This document shows, piece after piece, positions 36,253 to 48,481 of a stretch of 64,000 bases of DNA. The notes beneath the pieces were generated by a model. The model did not search any database. It was not told the origin of the DNA and worked only from the letters and a program-made list of their open reading frames with translations. How positions within the stretch are numbered: position 1 is the first letter of the stretch; the number at the start of each line of letters is the position of its first letter. The DNA is from Enterococcus sp. DIV2402. Lineage in GTDB: Bacteria; Bacillota; Bacilli; Lactobacillales; Enterococcaceae. The position numbers and the translations under genes were made by a program. The stretch lies in NCBI RefSeq assembly GCF_017426705.2, contig NZ_CP147251.1:3012501-3076500 (forward strand), written 5' to 3'.

Positions 36253-37527
36253 TTATTTTAATTTTATAAAAAAACTTTTATAAAGCAAATACATAAAAAC
36301 TCCTGCTAGAATAATATTAATACGTGCAGGCATCCATTCAAATAGCAAAAAAACTAACATTGCTAATGAATATGCATATAAAGATTCCGTAAATACTGTC
36401 CTATTCATTAGAAAATTATTATAAACAACTTGAAAATATTTTGCTAAAACCATAGGATAAATAAATAATCCCAGTATGCCAAAATCACGTAATGCAGCAT
36501 ATAAATACGTGCTATTATTATTCATGTGAACAAAAGGTGTTATCCAAACAAAATTACTAGTGACTTCATTTAATGTGGCTAAAGGGATAGAAAAACCTGT
36601 TTTGAATATTCTATTTAACAAAACAGTTATTGGTGTGTATACCCCAGAAAAAATAAATTTACCATTAAATAAGTCATCCAATTTTCCAAAATCAGGATTC
36701 TCAATATATACATTAAAAAGATTTAATGGTGCAAAAAAATAAACATACGTCATATTCCAAAAACTTAAATTACTTAAAACTCTTTGATTTGAAATTACTA
36801 TAACTAATATAATGCTTAATACTAATGATATAGCAAGCCATATATTGTTAAAAAAAATCTTAAATAATCTTCCTTTATAATGGATAACAATTTCAAAAAT
36901 TACTGAAATAAAACAAATCATTAATAAAAATCGGCCAGCAAAGATAATAGTATACATTAAACAATTAATAATAGAGATAACTAAAATAGTAACTAAAAAT
37001 TTTTTATTTATTTTTTCATTACTGTTTAAAAGCAACACCACACTCATTACAATACCACAAATTATCAAAGGGTTGATTCCCCATTGTAATAACATTTTTC
37101 CGCTATCTTCAGATAAAAAAACTTCTTTCCTTATTTCATGAAAACCACTAGTTCTAAGAAGTTGAAAAGCACTTGGTAATGAAGGCAGCAAAGAAAAAAA
37201 AGACACAACTGAGCTAAAAAATAAAGTCCATAAATTATATTTTGATTTAATGTTTAAACGGCTATTTTCATCAATTTTGTCATTATTATTTCTTCTTTTC
37301 ATCAAAAAAATAATTGAAGAAATATTAAAAACTACCACGGATAAATATGCATATAGATATGTTGTATTAGATGGAGTAGGAATATTAAGGATATTCTGAT
37401 AACTAAAAGCTATCATTAGTAACCATAATGTATTAAACAAATTAGGAAAATTAAATATATTTCCTAAATAAATTTTGTAAAAAAATAAAGATACAATTAA
37501 TATTAAAACATTTAGAATAAACACCAT
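36253..37527 (-). CDS. Wzy-type polysaccharide polymerase
   Basis: 424 residues with about ten membrane helices and a long extracellular loop around 255-345 (ENPDFGKLDDLFNG, ITVLLNRIFKTGF). O-antigen polymerases share this topology and little sequence. Its place between wzx and the glycosyltransferases supports the role. Strongly AT-rich. Confidence 0.75.
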   Translation of the reverse strand: MVFILNVLILIVSLFFYKIYLGNIFNFPNLFNTLWLLMIAFSYQNILNIPTPSNTTYLYAYLSVVVFNISSIIFLMKRRNNNDKIDENSRLNIKSKYNLWTLFFSSVVSFFSLLPSLPSAFQLLRTSGFHEIRKEVFLSEDSGKMLLQWGINPLIICGIVMSVVLLLNSNEKINKKFLVTILVISIINCLMYTIIFAGRFLLMICFISVIFEIVIHYKGRLFKIFFNNIWLAISLVLSIILVIVISNQRVLSNLSFWNMTYVYFFAPLNLFNVYIENPDFGKLDDLFNGKFIFSGVYTPITVLLNRIFKTGFSIPLATLNEVTSNFVWITPFVHMNNNSTYLYAALRDFGILGLFIYPMVLAKYFQVVYNNFLMNRTVFTESLYAYSLAMLVFLLFEWMPARINIILAGVFMYLLYKSFFIKLK

Positions 37528-37534
37528 TTTTCTC

Positions 37535-38185
37535 CTATCTATTTAAAAATCTAATTAAATCCAATCCTCTTCTGAAGTGTGTAGTATCATTAGTTATTTC
37601 TTTTTTATTTTCATAACCTTTAAAGTAAATTGCTGATTCATATTTTTGCGCTAATGCCTCATCTTTTACAAATAATATTTTCTTAAAGTTTCCTTTAGTT
37701 TGATCAAAACTCATTAAATCTTGCGTTGTTGAACCATTCATTTGACTAAATTTTAAAATAATATTGTCATAGTTAATTCTTTGAACTCTTCTGTTCCATT
37801 TTTCTAAAGCTTCCTCTTCATTATCATAATGTAAAAACATAATCTCTATATCTAAAATTTTCCCAATAGGGATAGTATTTTGCCCTTTTTTTATTAATTC
37901 TATTTTATATTTGCTTTCAGTAATATCTATAAATGAAATCGGTGTTTCTATATACAATTTTAAATTATTAATAAATTTCAAATAATCTTGTGGATACATA
38001 TACAAACCTACTGTAGGAGTGTTATATGGTAATCCAAAATATCTATATACATTTCCTGCCCAACAATTGTTAGATATAATAGTAAAATCTTTTCTTATAA
38101 GTTTGCGCCGTCTAAAATTTGAAAAATATTTATTTCCTGTATTTCTTAATAATGATTTTAATTTACCCGTTACTTTCCTTAACAT
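37535..38185 (-). CDS. DUF1919 protein of the polysaccharide locus
   Basis: 216 residues. The N-terminal part has the DUF1919 pattern FTIISNNCWAGNVYRYFGLP, NTPTVGLYMYPQDYLKFI and later FSQMNGSTTQDLMSFDQ. The family is common in capsule and exopolysaccharide clusters and is thought to modify sugars or act as a transferase, but no reaction is established. It starts four bases after the GT4 gene. Confidence 0.8.
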   Translation of the reverse strand: MLRKVTGKLKSLLRNTGNKYFSNFRRRKLIRKDFTIISNNCWAGNVYRYFGLPYNTPTVGLYMYPQDYLKFINNLKLYIETPISFIDITESKYKIELIKKGQNTIPIGKILDIEIMFLHYDNEEEALEKWNRRVQRINYDNIILKFSQMNGSTTQDLMSFDQTKGNFKKILFVKDEALAQKYESAIYFKGYENKKEITNDTTHFRRGLDLIRFLNR

Positions 38186-38189
38186 CTAA

Positions 38190-39281
38190 TCAACTCCTTA
38201 TATTTAAAAAAAAGTCCTCCCATTGGCTGGAAATTGTATCTTCAGTAAACTTAGAAAGTGATTGTCTTGCATTTTCTCCCATTCTTATTTGCATTTTATG
38301 ATTATCAACAATTTCATTCATTAAACTTACTAACTGCTCTTTATTTCCTCTTTCAAAAAGCAATCCATTTTCTTTATCTTGAACCAACACTCTTGCTCCT
38401 CCAGGGCTACAATCACTAGAAATTACTGGCATACCAACAGCCATTGCTTCAATTAAGCTATTAGGAATTCCTTCAAAATCTGAGGTTAATACAAAAATTT
38501 CATTTTCTAATAATACGCTTGCAACATCGTCTATATATCCTTTAAACACAACTTTTTTTTCTAAATTGTACATAGCTACCATTTGTTGTAATCTTTGGGT
38601 ATTTTTTTCACTTCCAGTTCCATATATTTTTAATATATATCTATTATTATCTTTACAAAAATCATTGAAAGCATCAATAAGTAAATCTAACCTTTTCTGA
38701 TTAATATCTATTCTACCTACGTAAATAAAACTTTTATCATGTTTAGAATGTTTCCAATAATTATTACTTTTTAATTTTACTGGATTGAAAATAACTCTTG
38801 ATTTTTTTATAATTCGATTTGAAAAATATGATTGAGCCTTTGCAGTCTGAAAAACAGCTCCATCTGCAAAATTATAAAGCTTACGCCTTATCACTGCAAG
38901 CTTACTTATAGGATAGAATGGATCTACTCTTTCTGAAATTACAAAATAATAATTTAATAATTTTTTATAAAAGAAGGATAAATAAAATGAATGATCCCCA
39001 AAGTTCACTACAACATCAGGTCGATGTTGTTTCATATAATTAAAATAGTCTCTATTTAATTTAATAAAATCTACCATGGACCTCTTTTCATTTTGTGTAC
39101 GTTCCTTAAAGTTAAAATCATCAAATACTAAGCTATCATCATAGCTTCTAAAATCTTGACTACTACAAAAAGTTAAAACTCTAATATCATGACCTTTTTT
39201 TTTCATTTGACTAGCAACCCATACTAACATTTGAGTTGCGCCACCAAAATGACCGTGATCACAAACAAATATTATTTTCAT
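38190..39281 (-). CDS. GT4-family glycosyltransferase
   Basis: 363-residue GT-B enzyme. GHFGGATQMLVWVA opens the acceptor domain, FIYVGRIDINQKRLDLLIDA starts the donor domain, and the EX7E motif is in FEGIPNSLIEAMAVGMPVI. Adds one sugar of the capsule repeat. The donor sugar cannot be told. Confidence 0.87.
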   Translation of the reverse strand: MKIIFVCDHGHFGGATQMLVWVASQMKKKGHDIRVLTFCSSQDFRSYDDSLVFDDFNFKERTQNEKRSMVDFIKLNRDYFNYMKQHRPDVVVNFGDHSFYLSFFYKKLLNYYFVISERVDPFYPISKLAVIRRKLYNFADGAVFQTAKAQSYFSNRIIKKSRVIFNPVKLKSNNYWKHSKHDKSFIYVGRIDINQKRLDLLIDAFNDFCKDNNRYILKIYGTGSEKNTQRLQQMVAMYNLEKKVVFKGYIDDVASVLLENEIFVLTSDFEGIPNSLIEAMAVGMPVISSDCSPGGARVLVQDKENGLLFERGNKEQLVSLMNEIVDNHKMQIRMGENARQSLSKFTEDTISSQWEDFFLNIRS

Positions 39282-39295
39282 GATACATCATTCCC

Positions 39296-40297
39296 CTACA
39301 CATTATAATATTCTTTGTACCAATTAACAAACTTACCTATACCAATATCTAAACTTGTTTGTGGTTTAAAATCAATTTTTTCTTCCAAATCACTAACATC
39401 AGCATATGTAGTTTTTACGTCCCCTGGTTGCATGTCCATGAAGATTTTATTAGCTTTCATACCTAAATGCTTTTCTATTGTCTCAATAAAGTCCAATAAA
39501 CGTACAGGATGATTATTACCAATATTATAAATTTTATATGGGGCCCAACTAGATGAAACCTCTTCAGCTTCATCCCACTTTTGATTTTCTAAAGGTGGTT
39601 GAGGTATTAATCTAATAATTCCTTCTACAATATCATCTACATAAGTAAAATCTCTCATCATATTTCCTTGATTGTAAACTTTAATAGGCTTTTCTTTTAA
39701 AATAGATTCGGTAAAGGAAAAATAAGCCATATCTGGTCTACCCAAAGGTCCATACACAGTAAAAAATCGTAATCCAGTTGTGGGTATTTTATATAAGTTG
39801 CTATAGGCATGTGCCATTAATTCATTTGATTTTTTAGTAGCAGCATACAAGCTTACAGGATGATCAACATTATCGTTGGTTGAAAAAGGTATTTTAGAAT
39901 TACCTCCATATACTGAGCTTGAAGACGCATAAATCAAATGTTGTACAGGATAGTGTCTGGCAGCTTCCAAAATATTCATTGTACCGATAATATTAGAATC
40001 AATATATGAGTACGGTGATTCTATAGAGTATCTCACCCCAGCTTGAGCTCCTAAATGTACAATAACATCAAAATTTTCCTCATGAAATAATTTATCGATA
40101 CACTTTTTATTGGTCAATTCTTCTTTAATAAATCTAAAGTTTCTTTTTTTCTTAAGTAGCTTGAGGCGTTCATATTTTATATTTATATCATAGTAATCAT
40201 TTAGATTATCTAAACCAACAATTTCATATTCTTTTGGTAATAAATACGCTAGTCTAGCTCCAATAAAACCAGCCGCCCCAGTAATTAATATTTTCAA
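39296..40297 (-). CDS. UDP-glucuronate 4-epimerase-like NAD-dependent epimerase
   Basis: 333 residues. TGAAGFIGARL cofactor site, GLDNLNDYYD, HLGAQAGVRYSIESP, and the active site SSSSVYGG with YAATKKSNE. These are characteristic of UDP-GlcA epimerases (CapI/LspL type) that make UDP-galacturonate. The presence of ugd and galU in the same operon gives the complete path glucose-1-P to UDP-GalA. Confidence 0.85.
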   Translation of the reverse strand: MKILITGAAGFIGARLAYLLPKEYEIVGLDNLNDYYDINIKYERLKLLKKKRNFRFIKEELTNKKCIDKLFHEENFDVIVHLGAQAGVRYSIESPYSYIDSNIIGTMNILEAARHYPVQHLIYASSSSVYGGNSKIPFSTNDNVDHPVSLYAATKKSNELMAHAYSNLYKIPTTGLRFFTVYGPLGRPDMAYFSFTESILKEKPIKVYNQGNMMRDFTYVDDIVEGIIRLIPQPPLENQKWDEAEEVSSSWAPYKIYNIGNNHPVRLLDFIETIEKHLGMKANKIFMDMQPGDVKTTYADVSDLEEKIDFKPQTSLDIGIGKFVNWYKEYYNV

Positions 40298-40308
40298 AAT
40301 TATTCCTC

Positions 40309-41493
40309 CTAATTTTCATTGGATAATACATTCAGTTTATGATAGAATTCTTGTCTTTTTTTATTCAATACACTCTTCTCGTAAATTTGAGCTTTTTTAT
40401 AATTCTCTTCACTAATTAACTTTCGATAATCCGTATCATCTATAAGCCTAGTAATTTTTTGTACGTATTTTTCTACTGAAAAATCATCTACCATCAATTC
40501 TTTTTGTATTAATTCTGGTATCCCATCTACATTACTTGCTACTATTGGTAGACCTGTTGCCATTGCTTCTATTAAAACACGAGGTAATCCTTCAGATTTT
40601 GAAGGTAATACGAAAATATCAGATTTAATGAGTAAATCCCGTATCTGCGACTTATTTGAAATAGATCCTAAAAAGTGTACACTATTTTCTACAGAATATT
40701 CTTTAGCTAGTTTTTCAAAATATTCTTTTTGTTTTCCTTCTCCTACTAAATATAATTCTACATCATATTTTTTTTGTCTTAATTTACTTACTGTCTCAAT
40801 TAAAATATCTTGTCCTTTTCTCAAAGAATCCATATATCCTACCTCAATAAGTTTAATAGATGAATGAATATTAAATTCACTTCTATAAGAAAAAAACTCT
40901 GGCTGTAAATCTATTGAAGAATATGATGTAGTAAAATATTTACTATCATTTAAATTATTAGCCCTAGGAATATAAATTTTCTGTAAATGCTCTTTTGTGA
41001 CAAATGAAACTCCATTAGCTTTATATACCAATTTTTTAGCTTCATTAATAATAATTTTATTAACTATTTTTGTAAAAAAAGCATTTCCTTCAAAGAATTT
41101 ATCTGCTCCCATCATAAATTCTACTCCCATCACTTTCTTTGGTGGAATGAATCTATATAAAAGTAAGGATAATGGAGATGGAGCTCGTAAAATCACACCA
41201 TCATTACTACTTAATCCTTTTTTAAATTGAGCGATGATATTTAGTGAATTTTTCAATAAATCTTTTGGTCCATGAAAATCAGGCATTTCTAAAAAATTTA
41301 CATTTGATAAAGTAATTTTTTTGAATTTTTTATTTGCTTTTTCAACTCGTGAAATTCTAGCAAATACAGTTATTTCATCAAAAACTTCTAGATATCTGGA
41401 TAAATATTCATCATTAATAATTCTTTTGGCCCAATAATCTCCATTGGAATCTTTCACAAAATGTTCTTCATTAACAATTAAAAAATTACTCAT
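40309..41493 (-). CDS. GT4-family glycosyltransferase
   Basis: 394 residues. Donor-domain motifs LIEVGYMDSLRKGQDILIE, LYLVGEGKQKEYF and the EX7E segment SEGLPRVLIEAMATGLPIV. A second retaining enzyme of the capsule repeat. Starts three bases after the preceding GT2 gene. Confidence 0.86.
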   Translation of the reverse strand: MSNFLIVNEEHFVKDSNGDYWAKRIINDEYLSRYLEVFDEITVFARISRVEKANKKFKKITLSNVNFLEMPDFHGPKDLLKNSLNIIAQFKKGLSSNDGVILRAPSPLSLLLYRFIPPKKVMGVEFMMGADKFFEGNAFFTKIVNKIIINEAKKLVYKANGVSFVTKEHLQKIYIPRANNLNDSKYFTTSYSSIDLQPEFFSYRSEFNIHSSIKLIEVGYMDSLRKGQDILIETVSKLRQKKYDVELYLVGEGKQKEYFEKLAKEYSVENSVHFLGSISNKSQIRDLLIKSDIFVLPSKSEGLPRVLIEAMATGLPIVASNVDGIPELIQKELMVDDFSVEKYVQKITRLIDDTDYRKLISEENYKKAQIYEKSVLNKKRQEFYHKLNVLSNEN

Positions 41494-41496
41494 GTA

Positions 41497-42360
41497 CTAT
41501 TTTCCTCTTTTTCCAATTTGAAATCCAATAAGTTTAGCAGCATTTCTCAAAACAGCTGTTGGAATTAAATATATTTTCCCATTTAAAACTAAGAACTTCA
41601 TTTCGTTTAATACTAGCATAATACCTTTTTGATTTGTTTTACCATATTTAGAAATCCATTCATGTTGTTCTTTATAAAAATTTCCAATAGGTATATATCT
41701 ATTATATTCTTGTTTTATAGTATAATTATGTGTATGAAACACTTTTGCCTTACTACAATATCCAATTGAATAACCATTTTGAATCAATTTATGAGCTGCA
41801 AACATATCTTCCGAAACATTTCCACTAGTTCCAAAGTATCCAACAGTACTTAATTTCTCTAAATCATAAATCGCAAAAGCATCTGAAGTAAATATTGTAT
41901 CTATCCCTTTCTCAGCAATATCAGATTTAGTATATAATAAATTTTTTTCTCCATAATTTTGATTTCGAGCAAAATATTCAAATAAGTTACCTTTATTCAA
42001 GTCCACTTCTTGCTTACCTCGAACTACAGCAGCATCATGGACTTTGATATACTCAATAATATTTTTCAAAGCTTCTGATTGCAAAAAAACATCCTGAGTC
42101 ATAAAAATTAGATACTTGTAATCTAATTTAAATAATTTTTTTGCAATTTCGGTTCTAGTACCTCCATGTGAAAAATCAGATTTACTAATTATTTTTGTAT
42201 TAAACCCATAATTTCCAGCTATATCTAGAGTGTTATCTGTTGATGAACTATCTACCACTAATTTATAGTCAATTTGACTAGCTTGTTTATTGATTAGATT
42301 TAAGACCTCTTTAAATTGCTCTCCAGCATTATATGTAGGTATAGCTAGAGCTATTTTCAT
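41497..42360 (-). CDS. GT2-family glycosyltransferase, probable rhamnosyltransferase
   Basis: 287 residues. IPTYNAGEQFKEVL and VVDSSSTDNTLDIA are GT2 donor-site motifs. The SDFSHGGTRTEIA segment (F-X-HGGTR) is seen in dTDP-rhamnose-using transferases, and MTQDVFL follows. The complete dTDP-rhamnose pathway lies just upstream, supporting this donor. Confidence 0.84.
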   Translation of the reverse strand: MKIALAIPTYNAGEQFKEVLNLINKQASQIDYKLVVDSSSTDNTLDIAGNYGFNTKIISKSDFSHGGTRTEIAKKLFKLDYKYLIFMTQDVFLQSEALKNIIEYIKVHDAAVVRGKQEVDLNKGNLFEYFARNQNYGEKNLLYTKSDIAEKGIDTIFTSDAFAIYDLEKLSTVGYFGTSGNVSEDMFAAHKLIQNGYSIGYCSKAKVFHTHNYTIKQEYNRYIPIGNFYKEQHEWISKYGKTNQKGIMLVLNEMKFLVLNGKIYLIPTAVLRNAAKLIGFQIGKRGK

Positions 42361-42395
42361 GGTATTATCTCCTTTCTTTTAAAGAACATCCTGAA

Positions 42396-43562
42396 TTAAT
42401 CAGTACCAAAAATATCACGTGTATATACTTTATCCACAACATCCTCTAGTACTGATTCTAATCTATTTGAAATAATAATATCTGACAGTTCTTTAAATTC
42501 ATTAAAGTCTTCTATTACTTTGGAGTTATAAAAATTATCCATATTTAAAGTAGGCTCGTATACCACCACTTCAATTCCCTTTGCCTTAATTCGTTTCATC
42601 ACACCTTGAATTGAAGAATATCTAAAATTATCAGAATTAGCTTTCATTGTTAAACGATAAATTCCAACTATTTTGGGATTTTTAGAAATTATTTGATCTG
42701 CTATAAAGTCTTTTCTTGTGGTATTCGAATCTACAATTGCTCCAATAATATTACTTGGTACGTTTTCATAATTGGCACGTAGTTGTTTTGTATCTTTTGG
42801 TAGACAATATCCACCGTATCCAAATGATGGGTTATTGTAATGAGAACCTATACGTGGATCTAATCCTACTCCTTCAATAATTTGTTTCGAATCAAGGTTA
42901 CGGACTTCTGCATAAGTATCTAATTCATTAAAATATGCAACACGTAATGCTAGATAAGTATTAGAGAATAATTTAATAGCTTCAGCTTCTGTTGGGTTAG
43001 TTAACAAAGTCTCAACCTTTTCTTTTCTTGTATTACTCTTAAACATATTTGCTATTTCTGTTCCACGCTCTGAATTCTCACCAACAACAATTCTAGATGG
43101 ATATAAATTATCGTATAATGCTTTACCTTCTCGTAAAAACTCTGGAGAAAATATGATATTTTTAGTATTGAAGCTTTTTTGAACTTCAAGTGTATAACCT
43201 ACAGGAACTGTAGATTTAATAATAAACGTGGCATCTGAACGAATTTCTAATGCACGTTTTATCACATCTTCCACTGTAGATGTATTGAAATAATTTTTCC
43301 GTTCATCGTAATCTGTTGGGGTAGCAATGATTAAATAATCTGCAAATTTCACAGCATTGTCAAAATCACTTGTAAATTCAATATTTAAATCATTTCGCTC
43401 TAAAAATTCATAAATTTCTGGGTCTTCTAGAGGCGATTTTTTATTTTTCAACATACTAATTTTTTCTTCCACGATATCGTATGCTTTAACTTGTTCATTT
43501 TGACTTAACAATAGAGCGTTCGCCAAACCAACATATCCTAATCCAAAAACTGATACTTTCAT
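42396..43562 (-). CDS. ugd: UDP-glucose 6-dehydrogenase
   Basis: 388 residues. NAD site [35 protein letters not shown]; catalytic cysteine in [16 protein letters not shown]. It oxidises UDP-glucose to UDP-glucuronate, the substrate of the epimerase at 39296-40297. Confidence 0.94.
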   Translation of the reverse strand: MKVSVFGLGYVGLANALLLSQNEQVKAYDIVEEKISMLKNKKSPLEDPEIYEFLERNDLNIEFTSDFDNAVKFADYLIIATPTDYDERKNYFNTSTVEDVIKRALEIRSDATFIIKSTVPVGYTLEVQKSFNTKNIIFSPEFLREGKALYDNLYPSRIVVGENSERGTEIANMFKSNTRKEKVETLLTNPTEAEAIKLFSNTYLALRVAYFNELDTYAEVRNLDSKQIIEGVGLDPRIGSHYNNPSFGYGGYCLPKDTKQLRANYENVPSNIIGAIVDSNTTRKDFIADQIISKNPKIVGIYRLTMKANSDNFRYSSIQGVMKRIKAKGIEVVVYEPTLNMDNFYNSKVIEDFNEFKELSDIIISNRLESVLEDVVDKVYTRDIFGTD

Positions 43563-43577
43563 TTTATAGTCCTCACT

Positions 43578-44426
43578 TTATACATACTTATTTAATTCTA
43601 AAAAAATTTCAAGAGTATCTTGCCAAGATGGAATTTTAAATCCTAAATTTTTAGATTTATTTAAATCCATTATAGAGTACTGTGGACGTTTCGCTTTTTG
43701 TGGAAATTCTTCTGATGTGACTGGTAAAACTGTTACACCATTATTATCTTTAAGAATTTCTTTAGCAAATTCATACCATGAACAACTACCATCATTCGAT
43801 AAGTGGTATATTCCATATGGCGATTTTTTTTCAATTACAAAATCCATAAATTCAGCTAATGTTCTTGTCCAAGTAGGTCGACCAAACTGATCATTGACAA
43901 TAGTCAACGTGTCTCTATTTTCAGCCAATTTTTGCATAGTGAATACAAAATTATGTCCATACTGACCAAAAACCCAAGAAGTTCGAATAATATAATACTT
44001 TTCAAGAATTCCTTGAACTGCTTGTTCTCCTAATAATTTAGTTCGCCCATATTCATTCTGTGGATTTGTTTGCGCATCAATAGCATATTCACCGTCTTTT
44101 AATAATCCATCAAAAACATAGTCTGTGCTAATATAAACCATAACAGCATTTACTTCTTTCGCTGCTAACGCTACATTACGAGTTCCTTCAACATTAACCT
44201 TCTCAGCTAATTCTTTCCCCTCATCTTCTGCTTTATCCACAGCAGTGTATGCTGCACAGTGATAAATAACATCCGGATTTATTTTTTTTATGTAATTCAT
44301 CGTTATCTCTGAATTAGTAATATTCATTTCTTTTGAGCCAGTAGAGATATAATCAATATTTTTTTCATCTAAAAGATGACATACTTCAGTACCTAACTGA
44401 CCATTCCTACCCGTTACTAAAATCAC
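43578..44426 (-). CDS. rfbD: dTDP-4-dehydrorhamnose reductase
   Basis: 282 residues with VTGRNGQLGTEV, HCAAYTAVDKAEDE, STDYVFDG and EYGRTKLLGEQ (Tyr-X3-Lys). Last step of dTDP-L-rhamnose synthesis. The gene order rfbA-rfbC-rfbB-rfbD is complete here. Confidence 0.94.
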   Translation of the reverse strand: MILVTGRNGQLGTEVCHLLDEKNIDYISTGSKEMNITNSEITMNYIKKINPDVIYHCAAYTAVDKAEDEGKELAEKVNVEGTRNVALAAKEVNAVMVYISTDYVFDGLLKDGEYAIDAQTNPQNEYGRTKLLGEQAVQGILEKYYIIRTSWVFGQYGHNFVFTMQKLAENRDTLTIVNDQFGRPTWTRTLAEFMDFVIEKKSPYGIYHLSNDGSCSWYEFAKEILKDNNGVTVLPVTSEEFPQKAKRPQYSIMDLNKSKNLGFKIPSWQDTLEIFLELNKYV

Positions 44427-44461
44427 TATTTTTTTCCTTTCCTCAAAAACAAATTTTTTTA

Positions 44462-46085
<1,624 letters not shown>

Positions 46086-46086
46086 A

Positions 46087-46956
46087 TTATAATTCTCCTG
46101 CTAAACGTAGTAAGTATTGTCCATATTGATTTTTCTTCAATGGTTGTGCTAATTCAACTAATTGCTCTCTTGTAATATAACCCATACGATAAGCAATTTC
46201 TTCTAAGCAAGCAACTTTTAAATTCTGACGTTTCTCAATTGTTTCAATAAAAGTAGATGCTTCTAATAAAGATTCATGTGTCCCCGTATCAAGCCAAGCA
46301 AAACCTCTTCCCATAACTTCTACAGAAAGTTTGCCTTTTTCTAAATAAGCTTGATTCACATCAGTAATTTCTAATTCACCTCTAGGGGAAGGCTTAATAT
46401 TCTTAGCAATATCTATTACATCATTATCATAAAAATATAATCCAGTCACTGCATAGTTTGATTTAGGTTTTTCTGGCTTTTCTGCAATGGAGATAGCCTT
46501 CATCTGCTCATCGAATTCTACTACTCCAAAACGCTCTGGATCATGTACATGGTAACCAAATACTGTGGCTCCTGATTGCTTAGCAGCAGAATCTTGTAAC
46601 ATTTTTGATAAACCACCACCATAATAAATGTTATCACCTAAAACTAAACATACACTATCCTCACCAATAAATTCCTCACCAATAATGAATGCCTGAGCCA
46701 GGCCATCTGGACTAGGTTGAATAGCATATTCAATACTAATTCCTAATTCAGAACCATCTCTAAATAATTCTTCAAATCTAGGTGTATCTTGTGGAGTTGA
46801 AATAATCAAAATTTCTTTAATGCCAGCTAACATTAAAATCGACATTGGGTAATAAATCATTGGTTTATCATAAATGGGCATTAATTGTTTTGATGTTGCT
46901 TTTGTTAGTGGATACAGACGAGTCCCTGATCCTCCTGCTAAGATAATTCCTTTCAC
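46087..46956 (-). CDS. rfbA: glucose-1-phosphate thymidylyltransferase
   Basis: 289 residues. Nucleotide loop [19 protein letters not shown], catalytic [22 protein letters not shown], and [12 protein letters not shown]. First step of dTDP-rhamnose synthesis. It lies directly after the priming sugar transferase gene. Confidence 0.96.
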   Translation of the reverse strand: MKGIILAGGSGTRLYPLTKATSKQLMPIYDKPMIYYPMSILMLAGIKEILIISTPQDTPRFEELFRDGSELGISIEYAIQPSPDGLAQAFIIGEEFIGEDSVCLVLGDNIYYGGGLSKMLQDSAAKQSGATVFGYHVHDPERFGVVEFDEQMKAISIAEKPEKPKSNYAVTGLYFYDNDVIDIAKNIKPSPRGELEITDVNQAYLEKGKLSVEVMGRGFAWLDTGTHESLLEASTFIETIEKRQNLKVACLEEIAYRMGYITREQLVELAQPLKKNQYGQYLLRLAGEL

Positions 46957-46985
46957 TATATATATCCTCCATATAATAAATTTTC

Positions 46986-47684
46986 TTAGTATGCACTATT
47001 AGGTTTAATCATTATTCCAACTGTCTTCAAAATAATAGTTATATCATTCCGCAAACTTAAATTTTTTATATATGTAATATCTAATTCAACCATCTCATCA
47101 AAACCAACCTCATTTCTACCACTAACTTGCCATAATCCAGTACATCCTGGTTTAACTAGTAATCTTTGTTTATCATATTCAGTATATTCTACCACTTCTC
47201 TTAACAAGGGTGGTCTAGGCCCTACTAAACTCATATCTCCTTTTAAGACATTCCAAAGTTGTGGTAATTCGTCAATACTCGTTTTACGAATAAATTTCCC
47301 TACTCTTGTCACACGAGGATCATCTTTCATTTTAAACATTGCACCTTCTACTTCATTATGTTGTAGTAATTCTGCTAGTTTTTCTTCGGCATCTACACAC
47401 ATTGATCGAAATTTGAACATTTTAAAATTTTTTTCATACTTTCCTACTCTAATTTGTGAAAAGAAGATCGGTCCTGTTGGCTCTTCTTTTTTCATTAAAA
47501 TAGCAATAACTAAAAATAAAGGTGTTAATAAAACCAATCCCAACGTACTTCCTATAATATCTATCAATCGTTTGACAAATAAATAAAAATATTTTTTTTC
47601 AATGATTTTTGGATTAATAATATTACTCGTATCTCTAATTGATAATTCCTCTAATTTTTTAGAAGATTGAATATTTTCCCCCAT
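46986..47684 (-). CDS. priming undecaprenyl-phosphate sugar phosphotransferase
   Basis: 232 residues. One membrane helix (about 37-62), then the bacterial sugar transferase domain: [62 protein letters not shown]. It loads the first sugar phosphate onto undecaprenyl phosphate. This is the short form that lacks the N-terminal four-helix domain of WbaP. Confidence 0.93.
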   Translation of the reverse strand: MGENIQSSKKLEELSIRDTSNIINPKIIEKKYFYLFVKRLIDIIGSTLGLVLLTPLFLVIAILMKKEEPTGPIFFSQIRVGKYEKNFKMFKFRSMCVDAEEKLAELLQHNEVEGAMFKMKDDPRVTRVGKFIRKTSIDELPQLWNVLKGDMSLVGPRPPLLREVVEYTEYDKQRLLVKPGCTGLWQVSGRNEVGFDEMVELDITYIKNLSLRNDITIILKTVGIMIKPNSAY

Positions 47685-47695
47685 AGTTAATCCTC

Positions 47696-48460
47696 CTAAA
47701 ACAAACCAAATTTTTTCTTTTTCACTTCTTGATATACAGGATAATTGATTGTATCCCCGTTGACTAAATCTTTAGTCACTTGTTGCATTTGTTTCACTTT
47801 TTCCATTCCAAATTCTTTTTCAATTATTTTATATGCTTCATCCATATAAAAAGTTCTTTTCTTAACTCCATGCGCATCTGAAGCAACCATTTGTACTAAA
47901 TTATATTTTACCATTTCTATTGATGTTTTTCGTATTGATTTACCAAATGTTCCTACGATACTTGGAGCAGTCAATTGTGCTAAGCATCCCATTTCTAAAA
48001 AAGGGATTAATAAATTAGGATCTTCTCTAAATTTCACATTTCGCTCTGGGTGAACAATCACTGGTATTTTACCTAGTGCACGTAATTCAAAGAAAATTTG
48101 CTCAGTATATGCAGGTATATCCATTGTTGGGAATTCAATTAATATATATGTATCATCCAAATCAGTAAAGAGGATTCGATTTTGATTAATTTCCTCAATC
48201 AAATCTCCAGTGATTCGGACTTCTTGTCCTTCTAATAAAGTCAAGTTTAAATTACGTTTATCTAATTCAGCTTGTAATAATGAAACCGAATGAATGACTG
48301 ATTCTTTTGTGTTTTCATATCGACCATTATTATGATGTGGTGTACATAAAATATGAGTAATACCTTGACTAATAGCTTTTTCAGCCATCGCAATACTATC
48401 TTCTATGTTTTCTGCTCCATCATCGATTCCTGGTAAAATATGGCAATGTAAATCAATCAT
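47696..48460 (-). CDS. cpsB: CpsB/Wzh-type tyrosine-protein phosphatase (PHP fold)
   Basis: 254 residues beginning MIDLHCHILPGIDDGAEN, the metal-binding PHP motif; further ligands in CTPHHNN, HPERNVKF and SDAHGV. It dephosphorylates the CpsD kinase. The ATG at 48460 has aaggag nine bases ahead. Confidence 0.93.
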   Translation of the reverse strand: MIDLHCHILPGIDDGAENIEDSIAMAEKAISQGITHILCTPHHNNGRYENTKESVIHSVSLLQAELDKRNLNLTLLEGQEVRITGDLIEEINQNRILFTDLDDTYILIEFPTMDIPAYTEQIFFELRALGKIPVIVHPERNVKFREDPNLLIPFLEMGCLAQLTAPSIVGTFGKSIRKTSIEMVKYNLVQMVASDAHGVKKRTFYMDEAYKIIEKEFGMEKVKQMQQVTKDLVNGDTINYPVYQEVKKKKFGLF

Positions 48461-48481
48461 TTCATTCGACTCCTTCAACTA

